Shown: positions 1 through 12,890, counted from the first letter of the stretch. The stretch: DNA of 64,000 bases from Dallia pectoralis (GCA_029465975.1 CM055745.1:5424204-5488203), one strand, 5' to 3'. Notes: generated by a model from the letters alone, not told the origin. A program made the numbers and translations.

Positions 1-982
1 TCTGTCCGCACGTATACACGACCACACAATCTGAAGGGTAAAAACGCCAAAATTAAATCGAGATCAGAACAAAGGAAACATGTCTGAGAAGGGTTTTGAC
101 AGGGCCTCCGTGGACAGGCAGTCACGTAGTCACCTCCAGCCTTCGTCACCTGACCCCAGCCGTCTCACCGACACAGCCTTTCGAAGCGACGCTCAGCCAG
201 ACAGTGAGTCATAGCGCTGAAACAGGCGAAGCGGTTATATGTATATTCCAAAGTTATTGCGCAACACACATGACTAGATGTCGTAGGGCCTTCCCAGCAG
301 GTAAACTCTGAGTGGGCTGTCAGTGATGAGAAAGATGCGGGGGGTGGAGCCATGGGGGGTGAGTGGAAATGAAGGAACAATTGATTTGTTGGATGGATAA
401 TGCATTGACGTGTTGCCGTGACAGCCATCACTGGATTTCTCTGCTGGGTTCTGAATGTTCCTTCGTTGTGCTTTTCAACGTCTCTAAACCGAAAATGACT
501 TTGGTCCACTTCTGTCAAAAAAACATTCCGTCGTTGAGAGTGAAACACGATTCGGAACGGCTGAAGGCAGCAAACAACAAACAAGACTTTCATTTACAAC
601 TTGTGTAATTCAGCAATTTCCTAACTCATGAATAATGCCAAGTCTCAGTGGTAAATATTCCACATCATATACATTTTTCGTCCTGACTAGAAACTATTTT
701 TAAAACCTCAAATAAAATGGGCTTTGTGGCATGTTCATGTCTGAACGTTGAAAACGGCATATTGCGAAACGTCGTGATGAATATCATCATGATTAGTGCC
801 ACACCGCTAGCACACAGTTTCACGTCTACCAACTTCTGAACTTAAATACTGCTCTTCAAGCCCAGCTTGTCTCTCTGTCTGGTGAGAACAGATGGCGACA
901 ACAGCGGTCTACAGCGGTCTACAGCGGTCTCCTGATGGCTCAGGACGAGTACACGGCACCACTGAAGGAGACTGGTTATGTA

Positions 983-983
<1 letters not shown>
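1..983. other. Non-repetitive intergenic sequence
   Basis: No gene is recognised. Short open frames on both strands (for example 165-593 minus and 363-608 plus) overlap each other and lack any family signature. The only local structure is three perfect copies of a 10-mer (acagcggtct) at 901-930. The stretch lies downstream of the agbl1-like gene. Confidence 0.6.

Positions 984-1014
<31 letters not shown>
984..1014. repeat. (CA)n microsatellite
   Basis: An uninterrupted CA dinucleotide run of about 15 units. The sequence on either side is unique. Confidence 0.95.
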
Positions 1015-1015
<1 letters not shown>

Positions 1016-1546
1016 AAGGACTGAGATTCAAATCCACAACACGCCCATGACACAGATAACGCCACATTTAGTGTGTGCGCGTATTACAAACGTAACGTCC
1101 CGCCCCTGCGTTACTGACGATGCCATTTGGACAAATGGCTGGTGAGTTGAATGACAAATCCAGAGAAACAGTGAACAGGTCTATTATAAGCGGAATGAGG
1201 CCATAGCCGTTAAATGATAATGGTTATATGCTGGTTCAGATGGAGAGCAAAGAGGTCGCCACTATAAGCATGTCTAGTAAAACTGTTGGCTGGGCGTGTG
1301 AATGTTTTTCTGCAGCGGCCTGGCACTGATACCGCCGGTCGGTCTAGGACAGGAAGGAACCACAGTACGTCACGCGCGTGTTTTCATACGTCATCCAAAC
1401 AGACGTGTAAGTTCATTCCACCCACTCCACACTAGGCCCGTATCACTTCAGAGCAGTTTCACAGCCCGTGAGACAACAGGCTCGTTGGCTTCAGAGTTAC
1501 CGTCTGTCTAAATGTTAAATTGGGCAAATTCAAAACAGATGAACTG
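1015..1546. other. Non-repetitive intergenic sequence
   Basis: No gene, RNA or repeat structure is recognised here. It separates the CA microsatellite from the large 9/18-bp array. Confidence 0.6.
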
Positions 1547-2710
1547 GTCGACCCAGTTAACCCGGTTGGCCCTGTTGACCCAGTTGACCCGGTTGGCTCT
1601 GTTGACCCGGTTGGCTCTGTTGACCCGGTTTGCCCTGTTGACCCGGTTGGCCCTGTTGACCCAGTTGACCCGGTTGGCTCTGTTGACCCGGTTGGCCCTG
1701 TTGACCCGGTTGGCCCTGTTGACCCGGTTGGCCCTGTTGACCCAGTTAACCCGGATGACCCGGTTGGCCCTGTTGACCCAGTTGACCCGGTTGGCTCTGT
1801 TGACCCAGTTGACCCGGTTGGCCCTGTTGACCCGGTTGGCTCTGTTGACCCGGTTTGCCCTGTTGACCCGGTTGGCCCTGTTGACCCAGTTGACCCGGTT
1901 GGCCCTGTTGACCCGGTTGGCTCTGTTGACCCGGTTGGCCCTGTTGACCCGGTTTGCCCTGTTGACCCGGTTGGCCCTGTTGACCCGGTTGGCCCTGTTG
2001 ACCCGGTTGGCCCTGTTGACCCAGTTAACCCGGATGACCCGGTTGGCCCTGTTGACCCAGTTGACCCGGTTGGCCCTGTTGACCCAGTTGACCCGGTTGG
2101 CCCTGTTGACCCGGTTGGCTCTGTTGACCCGGTTGGCCCTGTTGACCCAGTTGACCCGGTTGGCCCTGTTGACCCGGTTGGCCCTGTTGACCCGGTTGGC
2201 TCTGTTGACCCGGTTGGCTCTGTTGACCCGGTTGGCCCTGTTGACCCGGTTGGCCCTGTTGACCCGGTTAACCCGGATGACCCGGTTGGCCCTGTTGACC
2301 CGGTTGGCCCTGTTGACCCGGTTGGCCCTGTTGACCCGGTTAACCCGGATGACCCGGTTGGCCCTGTTGACCCTGTTGACCCGGTTGGCCCTGTTGACCC
2401 GGTTGGCCCTGTTGACCAAGTTGACCCGGTTGGCTCTGTTGACCCGGTTGGCCCTGTTGGCCCTGTTGACCCAGTTGACCCGGTTGGCCCTGTTGACCCG
2501 GTTGACCCGGTTGGCTCTGTTGACCCGGTTGGCCCTGTTGACCCGGTTTGCCCTGTTGACCCGGTTGGCCCTGTTGACCCGGTTGGCCCTGTTGACCCAG
2601 TTGACCCGGTTGGCCCTGTTGACCCGGTTTGCCCGGTTGGCCCTGTTGACCCGGTTGGCCCTGTTGACCCAGTTGACCCGGTTGGCCCTGTTGACCCGGT
2701 TGGCCCTGTT
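1547..2710. repeat. 9/18-bp minisatellite (GTTGACCCGGTTGGCCCT type)
   Basis: About 1.16 kb of tandem 9-bp half-units, mostly paired as 18-mers alternating GTTGACCC and GGTTGGCCCT, with GGTTGGCTCT, GTTAACCCGGATGACC and GTTTGCCCT variants. Because 9 is a multiple of three and the common variants lack stops, several frames stay open for 300-446 codons on both strands. In the frame 1459-2799 minus the translation is a Gly-X-Thr series (GPT, GST) that superficially resembles collagen. Multiple frames open at once and the absence of any domain argue against a protein. The outer edges dissolve into unique sequence at gtcgaccc and at gttgtgggcag. Confidence 0.95.
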
Positions 2711-5700
2711 GTGGGCAGTGCAGCCAACATGAAGGATTCAACCGTGCGAGGGGTATTTGCGGTGGAAAAACAATCAGGCCAGGAAAGGCTCACAGCCATT
2801 TATAAACGTCCCCCAGTGCTTCAAGCTACACTTGTTTTAGTACATATGAGAACATAACAGGCAGACGTGATGTTCATGAAAGGCATTCTGGGACATCATA
2901 ATAAAATAATAACAAAATATCTGTTACACTGAAACATGAGAGAAGTACCAAAACCGTTGATAGGACAGGAACATCCGTTACACATAAACATACGGTAATT
3001 ACCAAAACAAGTTAACAGTATACAGCTTTACATGAAAGATAATTTGCAGTATTTTTACAAGACCTTGTCAGATACAGAACTGTGGTCAGTTTAGCTTCTA
3101 GGGAATACCCATCCCTGTAATTGTCCACAAGAATCTCATTACCCTAATGGTAATGAATAAATCCATCACAAACCTTATGCATCACTCACTCAAGCACTCT
3201 TTGAGAGTCTGAAATGTCTTATGACTCTGAAAAGTCATAAGTAAGTGATTTTGTCCTTGAAAGAGCACTTGCTTCTGCCTAGGCAACATAATGATAAAAG
3301 TACTTTAAAAAAGTACTTTAAAAGTACAGAAACTATTTTATTCACTTCCAGGAAGACATTGTGTACCGCGTTCTATTTTCTACCGACTTGCAATTCTTTA
3401 TTTCAGAATATCGATTTTTCCTCGGACTCCTAGAATCAGGGTAGGTGGTGATGGGCGTATGAAACCTGGCTTTGCTTTCCTGGCTGTACTGTAACGCTAC
3501 CATAAGTACGAACGAGACTACAAATCATGTCAAAATCCTGCTGACGAAGCCCAATGTTTGGTTAACAGAAACATATACTGAGTCTATTCCAATATGGTTC
3601 AAACATAACCTATTAAAAATTACCATCACACATACAACCTAGTTGTACCCGAAACCAACCGATAATACTCAGTGTTTATCCTTTCATTTGCACAATGTTA
3701 TTGTTTATACAGCAAAAAAAATGTTTTTAGTATCATTATATTTTTCTTAAATCTGTGTACTCACATGGTTGGCTTACAAACAATGGTTGCTGTCACGCTT
3801 TCTCCCAGTGTGTGTCGTCCGCCTTTTTGTGGTTTTTACCAATGTTACGTTTGCTTCTGTCATGTCTTGTGTTTTTTCAGTTATAGTTACATTTTTCATT
3901 CAATAAATGTCCTTCGTTCGCTCTGCACATGTGTCTGTCTACCTATTCAAGACAGTTGCGTAGAGGAAAACTATGAACAGTCAAGTGTCAGTCAGATTTT
4001 ACACATAAGAGAATAATTATAGTGACAAAAAAGCAAAGAAAGAAACAAAGCCTTTAAAACGTTAGGTCATGTTCAGGGTACAATTATGGAGGCGTTGAAT
4101 TTCTCTAAACCCTCCAGAGTTTAAGGGCCGTATCTTATTGCCGAGTATTCGAGCACTGCAGTAACAGTTTCATTTTTAAGTCTGAATGAGCGAGAGTCGC
4201 AACGTATTAATTAGACAAAGAACGGAACGGTAGTCGAGGACGCACACTTTCCGTATGCTGCGGATGCCAAGGAGAGAGCTAAGTAAGAAAGACTCTATCA
4301 AACTTGTAAGGCTGGGTTGTCTCCATAACTCATGGAGACGCTAATTCAATTTCATGTTTCGTTGGCTCTCGGAGCTTCCAACCGAAATATGGACATTGGC
4401 ATCCAACTTTTGGGCCGGGGAATTTGCATCCCCCTCTCCTCCTCTCGCTCCCCCCTTCCCCCTTCTCCCCCTCCTCTCCAGAGCATTCGAGTGGCACCTG
4501 CGGATGTGTTTTCCTACCGTTTCAGCGGGAAGGAAAGAGAGACGGAAGTCTCCTCACTAGGCTTTCCTGTAGCGACTGACTTAGCAAACGGAGCCCGAGC
4601 TGAGGACACAAGGCGTGCGAAGACAGCTGCGCAGTTATTTGCTCAGTTTGTGTCATCAGAAGGGTATTTCACAAGCGACTGAAGGATCAAAAGGCAGAAA
4701 CGCAAATGAACAGAACTTGGTTGACGTGATAAGAGGGTTAATATTGGGTAAAGTGTATTCAGACTTGATATTTGGTCATTACTGTCACACCCTGACACAA
4801 TAGGTCGCGGTGCCAGTGAGATCTAATGCTCTCGCCTCTCCTATTCGGAAGATGGACACTTGTTGTGTTGCTGTTTTTGTTTCCAAAATATAAGGGAAAA
4901 AGCAAAACAGGGTAACGGTGAACAATTTTGTGTTGCAGTCATATTATGTGTCTGTCTGCGGCCAGAGGGATTTCTCAAATTTGCCTGCAAATTCTGGGAA
5001 AACATTGTTGGTCGAGAGAGAAATGTCTGGGTATTGCGACCACATTCCTTGTGTTGTTACTACAGGGAAGGCCTTTCTATGTGTACCTAACTGTTTTCAA
5101 AAGAGAAGGACCGGGCTCCCGACTCAATATGGACTCAACTAAATTGACCACTGTAAAAAAAAAAATCTTTCGTGAGAGGCAACAATTGCAGGTGGAGTGA
5201 AATTTAAATGTTTTATAGCCGAAACATTTGGCTTTACAAAAATAAGTTTAGGAAACTCGCACACCGTATGTACGATGGGCACATTTACCAGAGCCTCTTA
5301 ACTGAATGCACTTTAATCGACGTGGCATTTTTAAACCAATTATTTTGAAATGACGAATTCTTGGAAATGCGCAAATGTGAAAGCAGGTTTTTCAAGAAGT
5401 TACAAACAATGGACTTTCTATGAACTCACTGAGATGTTTTTTTATTACAACGTGTATTAACCAGAGAAGTCCATTACAGGAAAGTACTACAGAATAGACC
5501 ACTTTCACCCAACTAAGTGCAGATTTTGTCTTGATTCCCATCCTCTTTTCATGGGCTTTCCTTGTTGTTATATATTGTTTTCTTTTTTTCTCTCTGTATT
5601 GTACGCAGTTTCCATTTGGAACTTTCCCTGCGGTTTCCTAAAGGCAGCTTAATATCCCGCCCCAGCGTGAACAGGAAAGTGGTCAATTATCCACTACAGA

Positions 5701-6561
5701 CATATTTTACGCTCGTAATTTGATATAGCTCCTTTCTTTAGGTCTCTTATCGCTGGTCACAGCGATGCCCACAGCCAACATACAGTTGAAAGCAGTGTGT
5801 GTGTGTGCTGAAGCGGAGACAGACCAACTGAATGGGTGGTGGCACAAAACAGTTTCTTTGGGGAAAGTCACATTTCTGCAGTGAGTAAATAAGCATTTAT
5901 TAGCTGCATGTTATCAGTTATGGTTAAGTGAACGTTTTAAACTCATGAATATTGACACAGCATAGAGAGATCTTTACAAACAACCTACCAGGATCCATTG
6001 CAATACAAATTAAAATGACAACTCATATTAGTCATCCGTTAGTTATTTTGACATAATAAAATAATCAGGAAAAATAATGTGATGCACAAAAGTCGGGACG
6101 AAGAACAGCCAGTGGCAGAATTGAGTATCACTTGTTAGCAATCACCGGGGCTATTTAACACTTTAGTTTGGTTTACACCTTGTTTCTCATTATTTGTCGC
6201 GATACGTAGTGGTGAGTGTTTGTGGTTTGTTCTACACTGTGTTATGTTTACGAGGAAGACGCTTTGTGTAAGCACATTTTATTTACTTCAGTGTATGTTT
6301 TCGTTCGGTCTAGTGTTGTTTGTGGTGATAATTAAACCTATCAAACATATAATTAAAATACAACATCCAGGACAGGCGATTGAAGGTACAGAGAAAGAAT
6401 GGACAATGCATTATTCAACACAGCACCCACTTACCTACTTGTGTACCTATTTGTTTCATGCAGATCCATGAGCCATTAACCTAGAATTCATTCAGAATGT
6501 TCTTTCTAAATTGATTAGAGCATATCTTGACATTAACGCATAAACGAAATGAAATGCATTT
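2711..6561. other. Non-repetitive intergenic sequence
   Basis: About 3.8 kb without a recognised gene. It is AT-rich, with scattered open frames of 60-116 codons (for example 3672-4016 and 4332-4682 plus) that show no motif and overlap one another in other frames. A pyrimidine-rich patch lies near 4430-4480. I see no RNA gene or mobile element. Confidence 0.55.
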
Positions 6562-6705
6562 GGGTTCCTGAGTGACACAGTGATTAAATGATGTATTCCA
6601 GTTGGGCTGCGTTATCGTGACCCGGGTTGATATCCTGGATGTGTCATACTGGTGGTCCCTGGGAGTCCCGCATGGTGCTAATTGGATGAGCACGGTGTGG
6701 GTTGG
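6562..6705 (+). mobile_element. Degenerate tRNA-derived SINE fragment (SlmI-like)
   Basis: The segment carries a degenerate box A region (cctgagtgacacagtg), a box B-like gacccgggttgatatcc, then ggtccctgggagtcccgcat and ctaattgg. The order and wording match the salmonid SlmI-type SINE body I know: tRNA-like head, 'tgggagtcccata' middle, 'cacaattggccc' end. The copy has many substitutions and lacks the usual A-rich 3' tail. Instead its 3' side runs into a 42-bp tandem array. The family name comes from pattern memory and has not been searched. Confidence 0.6.
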
Positions 6706-7240
6706 ACAGAGAGGCCTTGCCAAAGTTCTAATTGGATGAGCACCAAAAGTGGTTTGAATAGCAGGGAGGCTGGACAGAGAGCACTGCCCAAATCACGCTC
6801 CTAATATCCTTTAGGTGACAAAGACTTGCCAAATCGCGCACCTACAATCCTTTAGGTGACAGAGGACTTGCCAAATTGCGCACCTACAATCCTTTAGGTG
6901 ACAGAGAGGACTTGCCAAACCACGCACTTACAATCCTTTAGGTGAGAGGACTTGCCAAATCGTGCTCCTAATATCCTCTAGGTGACAGAGGACTTGCCAA
7001 ATCGCGCTCCTACAATCCTTTAGGTGACAGAGGACTTGCCAAATTGTGCTCCTACAATCCTTTAGGTGACAGAGGACTTGCCAAATCGTGCTCCTACAAT
7101 CCTTTAGGTGACAGAGGACTTGCCAAATCGTGCTCCTACAATCCTTTAGGTGACAGAGGACTTGCCAAATCGCGCTTCTACAATCATTGAGGTGACAGAG
7201 AGGACTTGCCAAATCATGCTCCTACAATCCTTTAGGTGAT
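6706..7240. repeat. 42-bp minisatellite next to the SINE fragment
   Basis: About ten units of 42 bp (gacttgccaaatcgtgctcc, then tacaatcctttaggtgacag, then ag) run from about 6785 to 7240, with irregular precursor copies from 6706. The spacing of aggacttgcc at 7031 and 7073 gives the period. The words ggacagagagg and cttgccaaa of the unit already occur just after the SINE fragment (6697-6727), so the array probably expanded from SINE-flanking sequence. The minus-strand open frame through it (6928-7212) simply follows from 42 being a multiple of three. Confidence 0.9.
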
Positions 7241-7776
7241 TCGCCGTCCGCACGCTCAACTGGGGTCGTCTGTCAAAGGAGGGCTCACCTTAACTATGCA
7301 GGTCGTGGCCTACTTCCTGGGTGGGCGAGCAGTGTAAGGAAGCAGAATGGCGTGGCAGCAAATGTTTTGTAGGACGTGCACTAATCTTCAACTCTCCTGA
7401 GCCTACAGCAAGGTGCTGCGACAAGAAAAAGCCATAACCCCATTTTCTCTCTCAACGGCATTATGGGCCAAAAAAAAGAGGGGGACACAAATTAATAAAT
7501 ACATTTGTTCTTAATGAATAAAGAATTAGCAAATCAGAGGAGAAGGTGAGGATGCTGAAGAACACTAAAAAAGAAACATGAGCAAAACATGAATAATTAA
7601 ACTACGCCTTCACGTGTGAACTCATTATGGTCTGCTGCAGACGTGCTGGTGGTCTAAACACTGGTGCTTGAGTTGGTAAGTTCGGAGACAAACAAACCGT
7701 GGGGAACTGGTCCGCATTTTTTGTTAATCCACACTGGCTGAACTGAAAATAGTTGACAAGAACAAACAGGTACGTA
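7241..7776. other. Non-repetitive intergenic sequence
   Basis: No gene or element is recognised between the 42-bp array and the TTGACA-type array. The segment at 7450-7600 is A-rich. Confidence 0.6.
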
Positions 7777-8300
7777 CCACCATTGGCACCATTGACACCA
7801 TTAACACCCTTGACAACATTGACACACTTGACACCCTTGACAACATTGACACACTTGACACCATTGACACACTTGTCAACATTGACACACTTGACAACAT
7901 TGACACACTTGACACCCTTGACAACATTGACACACTTGACACCATTGACACACTTGTCAACATTGACACACTTGACACCATTGACACACTTGTCACCATT
8001 GACACACTTGACACCATTGACACACTTGTCATCATTGACACACTTGACACCATTGACACCATTGACACACTTGACACCATTCACACCCTGGACAACATTG
8101 ACACACTTGACACCATTGACACACTTGACACCATTCACACCCTGGACAACATTGACACACTTGACACCATTGACACACTTGACACCATTCACACCCTGGA
8201 CAACATTGACACACTTCACACCATTTACACACTTGACACATTTGACACCATTGACACATTTGACACCATTGACACCATTGACACCATTGACACCATTTAC
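7777..8300. repeat. 9-bp minisatellite (TTGACACCA / TTGACACAC / TTGACAACA)
   Basis: Roughly 58 tandem 9-mers built on ttgacacca, ttgacacac, ttgacaaca and ttgtcacca, arranged in mixed higher-order blocks such as the caccctggacaacattgaca block repeated near 8085-8210. The frames on both strands are open because the unit is three codons. The 250-codon minus frame 7602-8354 reads as NGVKCV repeats and is not considered a gene. Confidence 0.95.
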
Positions 8301-10348
8301 AAGGCCTGCATTAAAGAATTGGTGGATAGAATCAGCAGGATTTTTCTGTGACAAAAAACATGGGTTGAGATGGTTTGAATTAGCACATCCGACAAAAATC
8401 TAATCGCATAGCTGAGAGACTTTCTATCTCCCAGATAAGACCGTTGCCATTGAGAAGTATTTCACTTAGTTTAGAGGTTCGAATTGAACTAAAATAATTT
8501 AACCTCAACGGATGAGCGAAATAAAAAACTCACCACTAAGGCAGCGCATTTGTTGTCAAAACGAAATGTCCACATTTGCGAGACGAGTGGTTGTGCCATT
8601 CTGTTGTAATTTAACTGCCATTACTGAACAGACGTGTACAGCTGTGGTATCAGTCACCGGACAGTCTAGACTGATTAAATCTCAATTACAGAATCTCCCT
8701 GTGGTGGCTGATAATGGAATTTCAGATTCAGGAACTTGGCAATCAATGTGGGCCGGTAACCATCAGAGAATACAAAGAGCTCTTAAAGTCTTGGAATTAA
8801 ATTGGGTTAGACCAACAATTACAATAATTAATCTGCATAATGAAAACAAGGCGAAGTCACTTTAAGGGAAACGAAATCTGATTGGCTAATACATCCTTAT
8901 TTAACAATCCCAATATGGGTCCCTGAAAATGTTCACATAATTCATCATTCTTGTTCGGATCAAAGTACATATTCGTTGTTTTTTTTATGTTAGGGGTTTT
9001 CTTCTGCTGGTGACAAATTACTTATTTTTGAGTGACGTTTTCCGATAATGAGGATACGAAAAGACACTTCAAATCTGGTAAATCTGAAGGTCTTCATGTG
9101 ATTTTTTTAAAATGGTTTGAAGACCCAAGACAGTGAGTTCTAAACGCATGTTGACCAATCGGTTTGCCATTCTGTCAACTTACCACAAAATGTTGTCGAA
9201 AGCTCAGTAGTTTGTTGTCTGGATTTGACATCTGTAATAGTCGTTTGTATTTGTTTCAAACCAGATTATGTTTTCAGACAGAAAACTAAAGTTTGATTTA
9301 ATTCATTCTTCTTCGATGCCAATATGAGTGATTGTGTACTTTGGACAAAGGGAAGCGGTCCAATTCCATTAGCCATGATAAACAAATTGAGAGGCAGAGA
9401 AAGTGTAAAGTGACAAGTTTACTCTACAGAAGGACAAGTAAAAGCATTTTATTAAAAGTTTCCTCAGAGCTTAATAACCACATATGTTTGCTTTGAAAAA
9501 TGCTACTTCTATATTGGGAGTAAAAGTACCTCAGTTGTTTGAATAGTGCACAGTTTATTACAAAAAAAGATCAATCAAGATTTTATATAACAAATCAGGT
9601 TTTAATTCTTTATAAGTAAACCTTGTCACAGGCATTTATTAATTGTTTGATCATTAGTTTGCAGGATGGGACTTTTAGATTGAAAGAGATTTAAAATATG
9701 ATCACACAACCCGTTTGCCACTTTAAAATATGATTAATGACGACACATAATATCAGATCGTTCTCCTGTCTTTGCGGGTATAGATTTTAGCAACGGTTCG
9801 TTCACAGAGCCCATTTTGAACAACTCTTTGTCATATTCACGTGGCTCTGTGCTTTGTTCACAAGCTACATTATCACATAGCAAACAATCATCTACAGTAA
9901 GATACAGTAAGTTACAAAGTAATTTTGTCAATATTGTGTGTATCCACACTGCAGTAACCGTAATGGTGAGACAAGCAGCACATAGTTATTTTCCGCACCC
10001 ATTTCTCTAGTATCACACGGCGAAAGGAAACGTTTTTTGCACCTAATCAAGTAATTGTGTTGCCTATTTTAATGTGATCTGATTCTGGCTTACTTTTAAC
10101 ATTGACTCGACAAAGTAGGACCTCTTGACAGATTTGGGTTAAGCATTTTAAACGAGCCGCACGGGAGATAAATAGGTCGTCTCGGATCACTGAAAATACA
10201 GAGAATGCCCATCACTATTGAAACTCTTAGTGTACAGGCCACATGAGGCAACACCAAGCCAAATGATTTTATTTTTCAGCCAGAGTTAGGATCCAGCAGG
10301 TAGAATTGATAATCCCAATGCAATCTGCATGGAGAAAGACTGAGAGGG
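8301..10348. other. Non-repetitive intergenic sequence
   Basis: About 2 kb of AT-rich unique sequence. The longest frame is 117 codons (8512-8865 plus). It has no recognised domain, no obvious splice sites and no support from the opposite frame, so I do not call it a gene. Confidence 0.55.
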
Positions 10349-10374
10349 TTAGAAGCTGTAGAAGACAAGAGACC
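10349..10374. repeat. Left remnant of the 77-bp satellite, cut by the LTR element
   Basis: The 26 bases ending agaagacaagagacc match the end and start of a satellite unit seen intact near 13970-13995, apart from one extra A. The last five bases (agacc, 10370-10374) are the target site duplication of the LTR element. The retroelement therefore inserted within the satellite, near its left edge. Confidence 0.8.
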
Positions 10375-10757
10375 TGTCACGGATGCTCCGGCGTAGTGTT
10401 GTCAAAGCCATGTGCAGAGTCGTTGATCCGTTTTAACAATCAGGTTTATTCAATAAGGACAGGAACTCAAAACAAACCGATAACGGCGAACAAAAGCTAA
10501 CTGGCTAAACGAAAGTAAAGTGCGCACAGAGCGTCTTAAACAATACCGTTCGAAACACAGTTATCCACCAAACACTCACCCTACTCACTCCGTGACATAG
10601 AAACAAACAATGCTAAGCAACTGTGAATAATCCTAGATCCCCTTTATAGCCCGGACTAATGACTGAATGAAAACAGCCGTGACTAATAAACCAAAACCCA
10701 GGAAGTGCTTCAATGAAATACAAACAGTGCAGCAACGCCCCCTAACCACTCGTGACA
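10375..10757 (-). repeat. 3' LTR of the minus-strand retrotransposon
   Basis: 383 bp, TG...CA ends, apparently identical to the LTR at 13373-13755. On the minus strand it has TATAAA (plus-strand tttata near 10643-10648) and AATAAA (plus-strand tttatt at 10445-10450). The latter is the likely polyadenylation signal for the element. Confidence 0.92.
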
Positions 10758-10918
10758 GTATCCCCCACCAAAAGGCTAGCTCCCCAGATAGCCAAAAGAT
10801 AACAAAAAAACAACACGGGAGCAACAGGAGAGAACCAACAGTCCACCCCAAAGGGTCAGTCCCAACAGGGGGAATGTCCGCGCGTCTGGCCCTTAATGGG
10901 CCTTGGTGGCCGACTGTC

Positions 10919-12890
10919 AGCTTGAGCGGCATAGAAACCGCCATCTTGAGCGGCGTGGCGACCGCCATCTTGAGCGGCGGGGCGACCCCCATCTTGAGCG
11001 GCGTGGCGGCGGCCATCGTGAACGTAGCCGTGGCGGCGGCCATCGTGCGCGTAGCCGTGGCGGCGGCCATCGTGAGCGTAGCCGTGGCGGCGGCCATCGT
11101 GAGCGTAGCCGTGGCGGCGGCCATCGTGGGCGACGTGGCGGAGACCATCGTTGGCGACGTGGCGGAGGCCATCGTGGGCGACGTGGCGGAGGCCATCGTT
11201 GGCGACGTGGCGGAGGCCATCGTGGGCGACGTGGCGGAGGCCATCGTGAGCGTAGTCGTGGCGGCGGACATCGTGAGCGTAGTCGTGGCGGCCATCGTGA
11301 GCGTCGTCGTGGCGGCGGCCATCGTGAGCGTAGTCGTGGCGGCGGCCATTGTGAGCGTAGTCGTGGCGGCGGCCATCGTGAGCGTCGTCGTGGCGCGGCC
11401 TTCGTGGGCGGCGTGCGTTAGCCATGGTGGGCGGCGATGCGGCAGCCATTTTGGGCGCGTGCGGCAGCCATTGTGGGCGGCGATGCGGCAGCCATTGTGG
11501 GCGGCGATGCGGCAGCCATTGTGGGCGGCGATGCGGCAGCCATTGTGGGCGGCGATGCGGCAGCCATTGTGGGCGGCGATGCGGCAGCCATTGTGGGCGG
11601 CGATGCGGCAGCCATTGTGGGCGGCGATGCGGCAGCCATTGTGGGCGGCGATGCGGCAGCCATTGTGGGCGGCGATGCGGCAGCCATTGTGGGCGGCGAT
11701 GCGGCAGCCATCGTGGGCGGCGATGCGGCAACAGCCATCGTGGGCGGCGATGCGGCAACAGCCATCGTGGACGCTGGCGTGACGGCGGCAGCCATCTTGG
11801 GCGCTGGCGTGACGACGGCAACAGCCATCTTGGGCGCTGGCGTGACGGCAACAGCCATCTTGAGCGCTGGCGGGACGGCGGGAGCCATCGTGGACTCTGG
11901 CGAGACGGCGGCAGCCATCTTGGGCGCTGGCGGGACGACGGCAGCCATCTTGGGCGCTGGCGGGACGGCGGGAGCCATCGTGGACGCTGGCGGCACGGTG
12001 GCAGCCATCTTGGGCGCTGGCGTGGCGACAACAGCCATCTTGGGCGCTGGCGTGACGGCGACAGCCATCTTGGGCGCTGGCGTGACGGCGGGGACCATCG
12101 TGGACGCTGGCGTGACGGCGGCAGCCATTTTGGGCGCTGGCGTGACGGCGGGGACCATCGTGGACGCTGGCGTGACGGCGGCAGCCATCTTGGGCGCTGG
12201 CGTGGCGACGGCAGCCATCTTGAGCGCTGGCGTGACGGCAACAGCCATCTTGGGCGCTGGCGTGACGGCAACAGCCATCTTGGGCGCTGGCGTGACGGCG
12301 GGGACCATCGTGGACGCTGGCGTGACGGCGGCAGCCACCTTGGGGCCTGGCGTGACGACGGCAACAGCCATCTTGGGCGCTGGCGTGACGGCAACAGCCA
12401 TCTTGGGCGCTGGCGTGACGGTGACAGCCATCTTGGGCGCTGGCGTGACGGTGACAGCCATCTTGGGCGCTGGCGTGACGGCGGGAGCCATCGTGGACGC
12501 TGGCGAGACGGCGGGAGCCATCGTGGACGCTGGCGAGACGGCGGCAGCCATCTTGGGCGCTGGCGGGACGACGGCAGCCATCTTGAGCGCTGGCGTGACG
12601 ACGGCAACAGCCATCTCGGGCGCAGGCGTAGCGGAGGCCATCTCGGCCGCAGGCGTAGCTGAGGCCATCTCGGGCGCAGGCGTAGCTGAGGCCATCTCGG
12701 GCGCAGGCGTAGCTGAGGCCCTCTCGGGCGCAGGCGTAGCTGAGGCCATCTCGGGCACAGGCGTAGCTGAGGCCATCTCGGGCACAGGCGTAGCTGAGGC
12801 CATCTCGGGCACAGGCGTAGCTGAAGCCATCTCGGGCACAGGCGTAGCTGAGGCCATCTCGGGCGCAGGCGTGGCGGAGGCGATCTCTGG
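10919..12890. repeat. Internal 24/27/30-bp minisatellites of the LTR element
   Basis: Nearly all of the element's interior is tandem. There are 24-27-bp units around gccatcttgagcggc and gccatcgtgagcgtag (10919-11400), at least 12 nearly perfect 24-bp units gtgggcggcgatgcggcagc (11424-11760), 30-bp units around gcagccatcttgggcgctgg (11760-12615) and 30-bp units around gaggccatctcgggcgcagg (12616-12890). All periods are multiples of three, so long frames are open on both strands. The shared core is GCCATCTTG or GCCATTGTG, which reads CAAGATGGC or CACAATGGC on the element's sense strand. Confidence 0.93.

Noticed and set aside
1459..2799. 446-codon collagen-like Gly-X-Thr frame on minus
   Set aside because: It lies in a 9/18-bp array where several frames on both strands are open at once, with no signal peptide or flanking domain; open by period, not by selection.
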